Of a stretch of 64,000 nucleotides of DNA, positions 1-8,369 are shown in pieces. Source of the DNA: Colwellia psychrerythraea 34H (lineage in GTDB: Bacteria; Pseudomonadota; Gammaproteobacteria; Enterobacterales; Alteromonadaceae); contig NC_003910.7 of NCBI RefSeq assembly GCF_000012325.1, positions 1,860,001 to 1,924,000 on the forward strand, read 5' to 3'. The notes beneath the pieces were generated by a model. The model had not been told where the DNA came from, did not search any database, and saw only the letters and a program-made list of their open reading frames with translations. Numbering within the stretch: the stretch's first letter is position 1; every line of letters starts with the position of its first letter. The translations under genes were made by a program, and so were the position numbers.

Positions 1-1134
1 AAGGATGGTGAAGATACCATCAGTGTGGTGAACTCTCAACGTAGTAATATTATAGATCTACACCCTGGCGCTTTTAGTTCCATAGCGTCTAGGCCAACTG
101 GTTTCTTTGACCCTGATACTGAAAGTGAACACTTAAACCGCAGTTACAATAACCTATCCATAGATTATGGTACTCGTATTGAAAACGCAGAAGGCGGTAG
201 CAATAATGATGTACTCATTGGTAATTATACGGCAAACAAGTTAAATGGAAATGCAGGGGATGATAAAATTCAAGGTTATGGTGGTAACGACTTGATAGAT
301 GGTGGAGCAGGCATTGACACTGCTGTCTACGCAAATGAGAAAGTGCAATATGAAATCGAATATGTTGGAAATAGTGTAACTGTTTTAACTTTACCAAGTG
401 GCAACGAAGGTTTAGACACCTTAACTAATATTGAATTCATTCAATTTTCAGATGAAACCATAGCCATTAATCAAGCTCCTGTGATTACTTTAGGAGAAAT
501 TATTACCGTAAAAGAAACAGACCATGTGACTATTATAGCTGGAGTTTTAGACCATGAAGGTGATGAACTTACTTATACTTGGACTCAACTTAATGGTACA
601 GATGTTGAGCTAACAAACACCGATACAGCAACTATTATATTTACTACTCCAAATGTAGATAGAGAAGAAACAATCACTTTACAGTTAGAAGTTTCAGATG
701 GTTTAAATACAGTAACCAGTTCTATCGCAGTAGTAGTTACTCCTAATACCGCACCAGTTATTACGGATATTACGGTAGACCAAGCAGTCGATGAGCGCAC
801 TACTGTGACACTAGCTATTAACGCTACAGATGCCGATAACGATACGCTTATTTATCGTTGGGTTGTGAATGGTGCAACAGTAACACTAATAGGTTCAACT
901 ACTAATACTGTTACATTTACAGCTCCAAGCGTTACAAGCACAACAACACTAACCGTTGAAGTATTTGTTACAGACGGGATTGATGAAGTTAGTAGTGATA
1001 CACGAACTGTAACGGTTAATAATGTTGATACAGCACCTGAGCCAGAAGTTTCGCCCACTATAGAAAAAAGTAGTGGTGGCTCTTTTGGGTACTTTATTTT
1101 GCTAATTGCAGGTTTAAGATTATTTAGAAAGTAA
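1..1134 (+). CDS. RTX/serralysin-type secreted protein with GlyGly-CTERM tail, 3' part
   Basis: The reading frame is open from base 1, so only the C-terminal ~378 residues are present and the catalytic part, if any, lies upstream. The first ~100 residues resemble the serralysin C-terminal (Peptidase_M10_C) domain: a YGTRIENAEGG motif is followed by glycine/aspartate nonapeptides (GNAGDD, GYGGND, GGAGID) typical of calcium-binding RTX beta-rolls. Two Ig/PKD-like beta domains follow, each beginning with an APVIT motif (about residues 158-250 and 250-345). The end is Ser-Gly-Gly, a hydrophobic stretch and a basic RLFRK tail, which is the GlyGly-CTERM signal processed by rhombosortase in type II secreting bacteria. 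A strong hairpin follows the stop. Protease function is inferred from the M10_C-like region; no active site is visible. Confidence 0.75.
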   Translation, partial: KDGEDTISVVNSQRSNIIDLHPGAFSSIASRPTGFFDPDTESEHLNRSYNNLSIDYGTRIENAEGGSNNDVLIGNYTANKLNGNAGDDKIQGYGGNDLIDGGAGIDTAVYANEKVQYEIEYVGNSVTVLTLPSGNEGLDTLTNIEFIQFSDETIAINQAPVITLGEIITVKETDHVTIIAGVLDHEGDELTYTWTQLNGTDVELTNTDTATIIFTTPNVDREETITLQLEVSDGLNTVTSSIAVVVTPNTAPVITDITVDQAVDERTTVTLAINATDADNDTLIYRWVVNGATVTLIGSTTNTVTFTAPSVTSTTTLTVEVFVTDGIDEVSSDTRTVTVNNVDTAPEPEVSPTIEKSSGGSFGYFILLIAGLRLFRK

Positions 1135-1142
1135 GTTATAAA

Positions 1143-1179
1143 ATACCAACAACCAGTGAGATTAACTGGTTGTTGGTAT
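1143..1179 (+). terminator. Hairpin terminator after the RTX protein gene
   Basis: Perfect 15-bp inverted repeat (1143-1157 and 1165-1179) with a 7-base loop, starting 8 bases after the stop codon. A run of ten T begins about 13 bases after the stem, so the spacing is looser than in a classic intrinsic terminator. Confidence 0.7.
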
Positions 1180-1453
1180 GATTAAAGAATGGTTTTTTTT
1201 TAAACAGAAAGTTGAATAAGTTTAATCATTTTATCTCCGTATTAAGTCTTCTTGGAGTACTCAGAGGTAAATACGCAAAGCAACAGAATTATTCTAACCT
1301 AGCCATACAAGAAAAATTAATATCAATAAATACGCTTTATAATTTTTTTTTGCAGAAAAATAGCGAGTATTCTTAATCAAACCAACTGGCTTAACTTCGC
1401 TGAAAGCGGCCAAAAAATTAACAAAGCCTTTAATAATAAAGCTCTCCGGTGGG
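1180..1453. other. Non-coding stretch between terminator and rimO remnant
   Basis: AT-rich with two T homopolymers and no credible reading frame. It may hold the decayed promoter and N-terminal codons of the rimO remnant: the frame immediately upstream of 1454 no longer matches RimO. Confidence 0.4.
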
Positions 1454-2559
1454 ATTGGTGTAAGTATGCTTAGCTGCCCGAAAAACTTGGTAGATTCGGA
1501 GCGTATTCTTACGCAACTTCGTACTGAAAGTTATGATGTAACTAATAGCTACGATGATGGAGAACAAGCCATCGTAAATACCTGTGGTTTTATTGACTCG
1601 GCAGTATAAGAATCTTTAGATACCATCGGCGAGCCGTTAGCTGCAGATGGTAAAGTGTTGGTTACTGGTCCTCATGCTTATGATGAAGTATTAAGCCAAG
1701 TACATCAGCATGTAGCTAAACCTAAACCTAAACCTAATCCATTTATTGATTTAGTACCTCCACAAGGTGTCAAATTAACGCCTAAACATTATGCTTATTT
1801 AAAAATATCTGAAGGCTGTAATCATCGTTGTACTTTCTGCATTATTCCATCAATGCGTGGTGATTTAGACTCACGTCCAGTGGGTGATGTGTTAGATGAG
1901 GCACAGCGTTTAGTAAAAGCTGGCGTTAAAGAGTTATTAGTTATCTCACAAGATACCTCTGCTTACGGTGTGGATGTTAAACACAAAACAGGTTTCTGGG
2001 ATGGCATGCCCGTTAAAACACATATGCAGCAGTTATGTGAAGAATTAGCAAAGCAGGGCGTTTGGATTAGTCTTCATTATGTTTATCCGTATCCGCATGT
2101 TGATAAAATCATTCCATTAATGGCTGAAGGTAAAATACTGCTGTATTTAGATATTCCTTTTCAACATGCTAACAAACGTATCTTAAAATTAATGAAACGT
2201 CCTGGCAGCTCAGACCAAGTTGGTTGTTTTAAATATTCACCCGTTGAAGGTGCTACCGCTAATGCGTTACCTGATCATGTTTCAGATGAAGTAATGGAAG
2301 ACCGTCTGCAACGTTTTATGGCAGTGCAAGCGAAAATCAGTAGCGATAAATTACAAGCACGCATTGGTCAAGAATACCTTATTCTTGTTGATGAGGTGAA
2401 TGGTTTGGTATTGTAGGCCGTTCATATATGGATGCACCAGAAGTTGACGGTAAAGTTTATTTGTCAGATGATTATGATGCCAAATCAGGCGACCGTATTT
2501 GGCTACAAATCATTCATGCAGACGAACATGATGTTTGGGTCGTTCGCGTAGAAGATTAA
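1454..2559 (+). pseudogene. rimO: rimO remnant (ribosomal protein S12 methylthiotransferase)
   Basis: Conceptual translation follows RimO from the [12 protein letters not shown] motif to the C-terminal TRAM end HDVWVVRVED. RimO is a radical-SAM enzyme that methylthiolates an aspartate of ribosomal protein S12. The radical-SAM cluster motif CNHRCTFC survives. Lesions seen: the start is degenerate; a TAA stop at 1607-1609 sits where Gln is expected (IDSAV-stop-ESLD); about 20 codons are missing near 1665 (VLVTG joins directly to PHAYDE), removing the third N-terminal cluster cysteine; about 35-40 codons are missing near 2215 (KRPGSSD joins to QVGCFKYS), removing the FIVGFPGET region; and a one-base frameshift lies near 2405, after which the proper frame runs to TAA at 2557-2559. 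The longest open piece (1655-2416) cannot be functional RimO. It is probably a decaying second copy, because rimO is normally retained once per genome. Confidence 0.9.
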
Positions 2560-2583
2560 TTTTATAAAATTTTAGGCTACAAA

Positions 2584-2611
2584 AACACTGTCTGAGAAAT
2601 CAGACAGTGTT
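2584..2611 (-). terminator. Intrinsic terminator of the ABC transporter operon
   Basis: Perfect 12-bp stem with a GAAA loop on the + strand. Read on the minus strand it is followed by GTTTTTG, so it fits termination of the leftward permease gene that ends at 2618. It also follows the rimO remnant and may act in both directions. Confidence 0.75.
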
Positions 2612-2617
2612 CAATGT

Positions 2618-3856
2618 TTAATGACTTGAAAGTTGAGCGTGTAAAGCATGCTTATATGCTGCTATTCCTGGCAACAAAGGCACAATCAATGTTGCGATAA
2701 ATATCATGGAGATTAACCACATCAATTCCATGGTAAAAATATCATCACTTAAAAACAAACCAAATTCAGCAGCCAACCATGCCTCAAGACTATAAAGTGC
2801 GAGTGTTAGTACTACTATTGACATGATGATTGCTAGGCTTACTAAAATAACGGCTTCTAACAAAATTAGCAGTAATAGGGTAACAGGACTAGCCCCTAAC
2901 ATGCGTAATACTGCTATTTCTGTTTGACGCTCGTTCATTGAGGCCAACAACATAGTTGTGAGTCCAAACAAGGATGAAATAAGCACTAGCACCGCTATGG
3001 CGCGCAGCAAATTTTCAACGGTTGCCATCAAACTCCACAGCTCTGTCATGGCAACACCAGGCAAAACTGCCATTAATCTATCTGTTGGATAGTTATTAAT
3101 CTCTCGCTGTAATCCAAATGTTGATAATTTACTTTTTAGCTTAAGCATAACAGCCGTAATACTTTTAGGTACGGGTGGTGTTTTTTCTGGATTTATTAGC
3201 CATTTTTTTAATGCTGATGGCGGTAAGTGGATCGCTTCAATGGCACCTAAACTTACGTGAACACTTTTATCAACGGGCGTGCCAGTGCTTGCTAAAATAC
3301 CACTTACTACAAAAGCTGTTTGCTCGTGTTTGGTAAAGCTTGTATTGCCAATACCATGAGCAATAATTATTTCATCGCCCAAATTATAATTAAGTTCTTT
3401 TGCAACATCGGCACCGATAACTACGTCAAATAAGGATGAGAATTTACCGCCATGTTCAAATTTTAAGGACTGTTTTTTACCATAGCGATAGTGAGTAAAA
3501 TAGCTGTTATTCGTGCCAATAACACGAAAACCACGATGAGAATCGCCAAGAGAAATAGGGATAGCCCAGTCAACTAGTTGTCGCTTTTCGAGCATGGTAA
3601 AGCTCGTGTACTTAATGTTATTGGCAGGGCTGCCCATTCTAAAAATAGAATATAACAATAAGTTTAATTGACCGCTAGGCGCGCCGACAATCAAATCTAC
3701 GCCTGATATAGTACGATTAAAACTTTCTTTTGCTTGCAGGCGAATATGTTCGATACTTAGCAATACTACAATGCTGATGGTTAATGATATGAAGGTCAAG
3801 ATGGCCGTTTTTTTTCGGCTTAATAAGCTGTGCCAGGCAACAGAAAGTAATATCAT
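2618..3856 (-). CDS. FtsX/MacB-type ABC transporter permease
   Basis: Inner-membrane subunit of a type VII (FtsX/MacB-like) ABC transporter, 412 residues. One transmembrane helix lies near residues 15-40, a large periplasmic domain follows, and three hydrophobic segments fill the C-terminal ~130 residues, including the conserved SLFGLTTMLLASMNERQTE / LRMLGASP region typical of the FtsX domain. The start overlaps the end of the ATPase gene by four bases (ATGA), so the two are co-translated. Position next to a Zur-box-like operator and a DUF3299 gene suggests a zinc-starvation function like the Vibrio Zrg transporter. Whether it moves zinc itself or a carrier is not shown. Confidence 0.85.
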   Translation of the reverse strand: MILLSVAWHSLLSRKKTAILTFISLTISIVVLLSIEHIRLQAKESFNRTISGVDLIVGAPSGQLNLLLYSIFRMGSPANNIKYTSFTMLEKRQLVDWAIPISLGDSHRGFRVIGTNNSYFTHYRYGKKQSLKFEHGGKFSSLFDVVIGADVAKELNYNLGDEIIIAHGIGNTSFTKHEQTAFVVSGILASTGTPVDKSVHVSLGAIEAIHLPPSALKKWLINPEKTPPVPKSITAVMLKLKSKLSTFGLQREINNYPTDRLMAVLPGVAMTELWSLMATVENLLRAIAVLVLISSLFGLTTMLLASMNERQTEIAVLRMLGASPVTLLLLILLEAVILVSLAIIMSIVVLTLALYSLEAWLAAEFGLFLSDDIFTMELMWLISMIFIATLIVPLLPGIAAYKHALHAQLSSH

Positions 3857-4548
3857 AATGACATGGTTTCCTCAGTTTTACTCAATGTAGTAATGTCGAG
3901 GTTACTATCAAAATGATGCAACAAGGAGGCATCATGACTGACAAAAATAAGCGTGATTTTAGTGTTGTCACAGATCTGCATAAGTAAGTCCATAAATGCA
4001 TTTTTTGCCGATGCATCGAGTGCCGAGGTAGGTTCATCAACTAATAATAATCGTGGATGATTAATCAGAGCGCGGGCAATTGCGACGCGTTGCTGCTGTC
4101 CAACACTCAATTGGTTAACTTGTCTGTGCATAATATTACTGGGTAACTGCAATGCGTTAAGCAATGTTTGCACGTCAGAATTCACATCAGGCCTTGAATT
4201 TTTGGCGAAGTAGGCTGCGAGCTGAATGTTTTTAAGCACCGATAGATACGGGATAAGATTAAATTTTTGAGATACCACGCCAATATTTTTTGCTCTAAAT
4301 AAGTCCCGCTGGCTGTTTGATAACGCACTGATATTATGATCGAATAGACTAACGCTGCCTGACGTTGGTAGTAAAATTCCACACAATAAATTTAAAAGCG
4401 TGGTTTTCCCGGAACCAGAACTTCCATGTAAGAATACACGTTCAGTGATATCGACTTGCCATTGAGCAATAGATAACCCAGCATAACTGGCAGGGGTATC
4501 TTTATAATAGTGGTGTATATTTTGTAAGTTGATAGCAAGTGTTGACAA
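3853..4548 (-). CDS. ABC transporter ATP-binding protein (LolD/MacB type)
   Basis: Cytoplasmic ATPase partner of the downstream FtsX-type permease, 231 residues. Visible motifs are Walker A GSSGSGKTT (residues 42-50), signature LSVGQQQRVAIARAL, Walker B LLLVDEPTSALD and the H-loop FVSHD, all intact. The start is TTG with AAGGTG about 8 bases upstream. It is the first gene of a two-gene leftward operon whose promoter region, shared with the divergent DUF3299 gene, contains a Zur-box-like palindrome. Zinc-responsive expression is therefore inferred. Confidence 0.9.
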   Translation of the reverse strand: MSTLAINLQNIHHYYKDTPASYAGLSIAQWQVDITERVFLHGSSGSGKTTLLNLLCGILLPTSGSVSLFDHNISALSNSQRDLFRAKNIGVVSQKFNLIPYLSVLKNIQLAAYFAKNSRPDVNSDVQTLLNALQLPSNIMHRQVNQLSVGQQQRVAIARALINHPRLLLVDEPTSALDASAKNAFMDLLMQICDNTKITLIFVSHDASLLHHFDSNLDITTLSKTEETMSL

Positions 4549-4602
4549 ATCTTATTCACCTTCGATAATCACAGCATAGGTATTCCTATCCGCTTCTGTT
4601 TT

Positions 4603-4619
4603 ATGTTATGTTATAACAT
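4603..4619. promoter_or_regulatory. Zur-box-like operator between divergent genes
   Basis: The 17-mer matches the enterobacterial Zur consensus ATGTTATA-n-TATAACAT at 15 of 16 defined positions, and its right part is a perfect 12-bp palindrome (4608-4619). It lies between the leftward ABC operon (start 4548) and the rightward DUF3299 gene (start 4660), so one dimer pair could repress both. The match is by eye; binding is inferred. Confidence 0.75.
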
Positions 4620-4659
4620 TGATGGCTAAGGTGGAAAGAAAATTTGTGATTTGGATAAA

Positions 4660-5229
4660 ATGAATAGCCGATGTGTTTTATGCTCAATAATCCTTGTGCT
4701 AGTGGTATTAACATTTAGTTTAACGGTAAGAGCACAGGTTGAGTATACCGACATAGAATGGACCGAATTAATCCCGGCTGATGATTTAGCGGTATTACTT
4801 AATCCGCCAGACTTTTTGTTTGATATAGAAGATCAATCAGAAAACGATAATATGGAGTCATTAAAAGGGGTTAGTTCAACCGATGCAGCAGCAAAAAGGT
4901 ATCAACAGGCGCTAGAATCAACAAGGATTGTAGAGACATTTGATGGTAAAAGCATTCGACTTCCAGGTTTTGTCGTGCCTCTAGAAACAGATGAAAAACA
5001 ACGGGTAACGCAATTCTTTATTGTTCCCTACTTTGGAGCATGCTTACATATGCCACCACCGCCGCCAAATCAAATTATCTTCGTAAAATCGTCGGCGGGC
5101 ATTGAAGTAACCTCTTTATACGACGCGTTTTGGTTTCAAGGGGTTTTAAGTATTGATACAACAGATAGCCTCCTAGGAAAATCAACATATAGTTTGCAGC
5201 TTAATAAGGCTTATATTTACGAAGATTAA
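4660..5229 (+). CDS. DUF3299 exported protein, Zur-associated
   Basis: Predicted exported protein of about 189 residues from ATG 4660 (an in-frame TTG at 4651 is possible; no good ribosome site decides). The N-terminus is a signal peptide ending near RAQ. The mature part has the DUF3299 hallmarks: WTELIP near the start, IRLPGFVVPLE, and FFIVPYFGACLHMPPPPPNQ, whose Cys/His could bind metal. The family has no established biochemical role. In Vibrio a member sits in the Zur-controlled Zrg zinc-uptake cluster (from memory). Here it is divergent from the ABC transporter across a Zur-box-like site, so a periplasmic role in zinc acquisition is a reasonable inference. Confidence 0.8.
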   Translation: MNSRCVLCSIILVLVVLTFSLTVRAQVEYTDIEWTELIPADDLAVLLNPPDFLFDIEDQSENDNMESLKGVSSTDAAAKRYQQALESTRIVETFDGKSIRLPGFVVPLETDEKQRVTQFFIVPYFGACLHMPPPPPNQIIFVKSSAGIEVTSLYDAFWFQGVLSIDTTDSLLGKSTYSLQLNKAYIYED

Positions 5230-5379
5230 GGGTACGTAAATTTTAGATATTCACTATTATCACTAGCGATAACGGCTTGCCACTTAATTACTAATTCATT
5301 AGATCAATCTCTCATTAGAGCAATGCAATACAATTAACCTTCAAGGTTCTCTCAAAAATAAAATAACTAGATCGGTTTA

Positions 5380-5396
5380 GTGTTATAATATCACAA
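5380..5396. promoter_or_regulatory. Zur-box-like operator (distal) upstream of COG0523 gene
   Basis: The core TGTTATAATATCACA matches the Zur consensus at 14 of 16 defined positions. A second site lies 35 bases downstream. The first gene to the right starts at 5760, with a 263-bp repeat element in between. Confidence 0.65.
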
Positions 5397-5414
5397 TAAT
5401 GCTTTATTAAATAA

Positions 5415-5431
5415 TTGTGATGTTATAACAT
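5415..5431. promoter_or_regulatory. Zur-box-like operator (proximal) upstream of COG0523 gene
   Basis: The right half-site TATAACAT is perfect and the left half diverges at three positions. The 12 bases 5420-5431 form the same perfect palindrome as the operator near 4610. Pairing with the site at 5380 suggests cooperative Zur binding (inference). Confidence 0.6.
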
Positions 5432-5476
5432 AATAGCTTAATGTCTGGATGGTTCTTCTAGTCAATTTTAATGATT

Positions 5477-5739
5477 TACCCAAGCTACTTGAATATGCGT
5501 GTTTCAGGACACCTGAGCGATTCATGATCAAGACGTCTCATTTTATTAAGGGTTATTTTCTTAAAAAAGGAGACAACGAAGAGCATGGCTTGCTCAGACG
5601 TCCCCGCAGGGCTGGTTTTTAAACGCTTTTTGCTGCGTTATTGATTTTGACAATAGAATAACTATTCTCTTCAATCAATGCCTTGCCTAAAGACGTTTCT
5701 AATTCCAGCTGAAACCTGCATCTTCATGTAGTTTGGGTA
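5477..5739. repeat. 263-bp MITE-like element with 31-bp terminal inverted repeats, copy A
   Basis: The ends 5477-5507 and 5709-5739 are imperfect inverted repeats of 31 bases (about 25 matching) beginning TACCCAA. The interior has no reading frame. A second, more diverged copy of equal length lies at 51785-52047; both share a TTTCAG..TGAGC..TCAAGACG block near the left end and a CCTTGCCTAAAG block near the right end. I could not identify a target-site duplication. The element separates the Zur boxes at 5380-5431 from the gene they probably regulate. Confidence 0.75.
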
Positions 5740-5759
5740 TAAAAACAGAGAGTGCTCTC

Positions 5760-6968
5760 ATGCTTCACAAAAATAAGTTACCGGTTACTGTTCTATCGGG
5801 TTTTCTCGGTGCCGGAAAAACCACAGTACTAAGCCATATTTTGAATAATCGTCAAGGTAAAAAAGTGGCTGTCATCGTTAATGATATGAGTGAAGTCAAT
5901 ATCGATTCAGCTACGGTTGCTAACGAAGTATCTCTCAACCGCAGCGATGAAAAGCTTGTTGAAATGAGTAATGGCTGTATCTGTTGTACATTGCGTGAAG
6001 ATCTTCTCTTAGAGGTTACGAAATTAGCACAAGATGGACGATTTGATTACTTGGTTATTGAATCTACGGGTATTTCTGAGCCATTGCCGATAGCCGAAAC
6101 CTTTACTTTTTCCGACGAGGACGGTATTTCATTATCAGATGTGGCAACACTGGATACTATGGTTACGGTTGTTGATGCGGTAAATTTTTTAAAGGATTAC
6201 GAAGAGGCATCTTCTTTACAAGAAGTAGGAGAGTCGTTAGGGGAAGAAGACGAACGTAGTGTCTCTGATCTACTCGTTGACCAAGTTGAATTTGCCGATG
6301 TCATCTTGATTAGCAAAACCGACTTGGTTGATATTTCTGATATTGATCGCCTAATAGCAATACTGAAAACGCTTAATACCCATGCCCGAATCAGCCCTAT
6401 TACTCAAGGTCAAGTCGATATTGATGCAGTGCTGAGTACTGGTTTGTTCGATTTTGAACGCGCCCAGAGCGCGCCAGGGTGGTTGAAGGAGATGCGAGGT
6501 GAACACATTCCTGAAACCGAAGAATATGGTATTAGTAGCTTTAGTTTTCTTGCTCGCCGTCCGTTTCATCCTGAGAAATTTTATCACTTTCTTCATGACA
6601 CTGAAAAATTTGGTAAATTAATTCGTTCCAAAGGGTATTTTTGGTTGGCCACTCGTCCCCAATTTTCAGGTCAATGGAATCAGGCAGGTGGCATTGCTCA
6701 TTATGGTTTTGCTGCTATGTTCTGGAAATCGGTGCCCAAAAAAGATTGGCCTATCGATGAGGAGTCATTGAACGCTATAGAGAAGCAGTGGGTTGAGCCA
6801 TTTGGTGATATGCGTCAAGAATTAGTGTTCATTGGTCAGCAACTAGATCAAGGGGCTATGACTAATGCACTCAATGAATGCCTGTTGACAGATGATGAAT
6901 TACTAAAAGGGAAAAATTACTGGGCAACATTAAGTGATCCGTTTCCAGAGTGGAGTGAAAGCGCGTGA
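5760..6968 (+). CDS. COG0523 (CobW/YciC/ZigA-type) GTPase, zinc chaperone
   Basis: G3E-family GTPase of 402 residues that probably hands metal to client proteins under zinc limitation. Visible features are Walker A GFLGAGKT (residues 14-21), the family metal-binding CICC motif (73-76), a guanine-specificity-like SKTD, and a C-terminal CobW_C domain with WLATRPQ. Translation is placed at ATG 5760. A TTG at 5733 is in frame but lies inside the end of the repeat element. The stop overlaps the next start by four bases. Two Zur-box-like sites stand about 330-380 bp upstream. Confidence 0.88.
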   Translation: MLHKNKLPVTVLSGFLGAGKTTVLSHILNNRQGKKVAVIVNDMSEVNIDSATVANEVSLNRSDEKLVEMSNGCICCTLREDLLLEVTKLAQDGRFDYLVIESTGISEPLPIAETFTFSDEDGISLSDVATLDTMVTVVDAVNFLKDYEEASSLQEVGESLGEEDERSVSDLLVDQVEFADVILISKTDLVDISDIDRLIAILKTLNTHARISPITQGQVDIDAVLSTGLFDFERAQSAPGWLKEMRGEHIPETEEYGISSFSFLARRPFHPEKFYHFLHDTEKFGKLIRSKGYFWLATRPQFSGQWNQAGGIAHYGFAAMFWKSVPKKDWPIDEESLNAIEKQWVEPFGDMRQELVFIGQQLDQGAMTNALNECLLTDDELLKGKNYWATLSDPFPEWSESA

Positions 6969-7669
6969 ATACAATAAATACTATTAATGAAAGTCAATCA
7001 ACAAGTCTACTCTTACCTGAAACACTGACAAAACGTGCCAGTGAAAGTGACTCGCCTGAGTCATTTACCGATATTTATCGAGATGACACCAATATTGCAA
7101 TTTGGCAACGTAAATTGTCTGACAAACTAGTACTGGCTGTGGATGAGATTTTAAAAACGGGTGTAAGAGTAAAAATTGCAGAGGCAGTTAGCGTAAAAAC
7201 TGTCCATGCTACGCTTTGTAATGCGTTAGGTGAGACGATCGCTGTGAGGAGGTTGAGCGATGACATAACACTATTGGTTGATATGTTTTGCTGTTTGTTT
7301 GATCTCAAAGAGGTTGGATTACGATTAACGGCACTCGACCGTGCTATGTGCCCCAGATTTCACTTTGATCGAATTCCGTGTCGACTGGTAACAACATATC
7401 ATGGAATTGCCACAGAGTGGCTTCCTCATCAGTTGGTTGACCGCAATAAATTAGGTGCGGGAAACCAAGGTAAATCAGATGAACAATCAGGTCTTTTTGA
7501 TAGCTCTGATGATATTCGTCAACTGAGCGAAGGTGATGTCGCCTTACTCAAAGGTGAGTTTTGGCATGATAATGAAGGTGCCGGTTTAGTACATCGCTCA
7601 CCCGTTCAGCCAGAAGGTTTACTAAATGAACGTCGTTTATTATTAACGCTTGATTTTATTAACGATTAA
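6965..7669 (+). CDS. DUF1826 family protein
   Basis: Cytoplasmic protein of 234 residues (GTG start overlapping the preceding TGA). The middle carries the DUF1826 signature MCPRFHFDRIPCRLVTTYHG, followed by a region ending EFWHDNEGAGLVHRSP. His and Cys residues in these blocks could bind metal. DUF1826 genes recurrently follow COG0523 GTPases in Zur regulons of proteobacteria (from memory), and the coupled start here supports joint function. The biochemical role is unknown. Confidence 0.8.
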   Translation: MNTINTINESQSTSLLLPETLTKRASESDSPESFTDIYRDDTNIAIWQRKLSDKLVLAVDEILKTGVRVKIAEAVSVKTVHATLCNALGETIAVRRLSDDITLLVDMFCCLFDLKEVGLRLTALDRAMCPRFHFDRIPCRLVTTYHGIATEWLPHQLVDRNKLGAGNQGKSDEQSGLFDSSDDIRQLSEGDVALLKGEFWHDNEGAGLVHRSPVQPEGLLNERRLLLTLDFIND

Positions 7670-7696
7670 ACATTGTTAGTGAAGGGAAATTTAAAA

Positions 7697-8317
7697 GTGA
7701 AAGTACAAAAGTTAGTATCATTTTTGTTAAATATAATACTATTAAATGTCTTTTTATTAGGTCAAAACGTTCATGCAAAAAATAAGCACGAACAAGGCAC
7801 TAGCTTAAATGCCCATGTACATGGTTTATCTGAAATGACGATGGCGATTGAAGGAGGAATACTGGATATTCAGTTGATTTCTCCAACGGTCAATCTCTTT
7901 GGTTTTGAGCATAAAGCAAGCAACAAAGAAGAGATTACGATTGTTAATAATGCTAAAGCACTATTGAGTAATGCCGCAGCACTTTTTTCTTTCTCAGGTG
8001 GTGGTTGTACGCTCATTAATACTGCGATTGATGTATCAGGTTTAATAAAACTTGATGAAAATAAGCATGAACATCAGCCGAAATACAACAAAAAAGCACA
8101 TGATGCTCACAGCGATCAAGATACAAGTCATGAAAATCACAGCCAAGTAGTTGCAAATTATCGCTATCACTGTGAAGAAAAATCAACGTTATCAGCTATT
8201 ACTGTACTTGCTTTTGAACAGTTTTCAGGAATTCAGAAAATTCGTGCGATGTGGATAACAGATACAAAACAAGGTGTCGTGACACTGAGTGCTGAACGTA
8301 AAATAATGCGTTTATGA
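7697..8317 (+). CDS. ZrgA-like DUF2796 periplasmic zinc-binding protein
   Basis: Exported protein of about 206 residues. I chose GTG 7697 because AAGGGA lies nine bases upstream; the frame also offers TTG 7673 and GTG 7679. A signal peptide ends near NVHAK. The mature N-terminus has NAHVHGLSEM, the DUF2796 hallmark, followed by SPTVNLFGFEHKA. A His-rich linker (about residues 115-145, HEHQPKYNKKAHDAHSDQ and HENHS) looks like a zinc-collecting loop. The family includes ZrgA of the Vibrio Zur-regulated zinc uptake system. Here it follows the COG0523 and DUF1826 genes and probably captures zinc in the periplasm. Confidence 0.82.
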   Translation: MKVQKLVSFLLNIILLNVFLLGQNVHAKNKHEQGTSLNAHVHGLSEMTMAIEGGILDIQLISPTVNLFGFEHKASNKEEITIVNNAKALLSNAAALFSFSGGGCTLINTAIDVSGLIKLDENKHEHQPKYNKKAHDAHSDQDTSHENHSQVVANYRYHCEEKSTLSAITVLAFEQFSGIQKIRAMWITDTKQGVVTLSAERKIMRL

Positions 8318-8369
8318 TTATTAAAAAACAGATTATAAAAAAGACCTATAGTGGTCAGGAAGTTAAAAG

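Noticed and set aside
1655..2416. Functional short radical-SAM protein
   Set aside because: It starts after a nonsense codon inside rimO, lacks the N-terminal cluster domain and the FIVGFPGET region, and ends by frameshift.
5733..5759. TTG start adding nine residues to the COG0523 GTPase
   Set aside because: It lies within the terminal inverted repeat of the element, and the added residues are not part of the GTPase fold; ATG 5760 places the P-loop at the usual distance.
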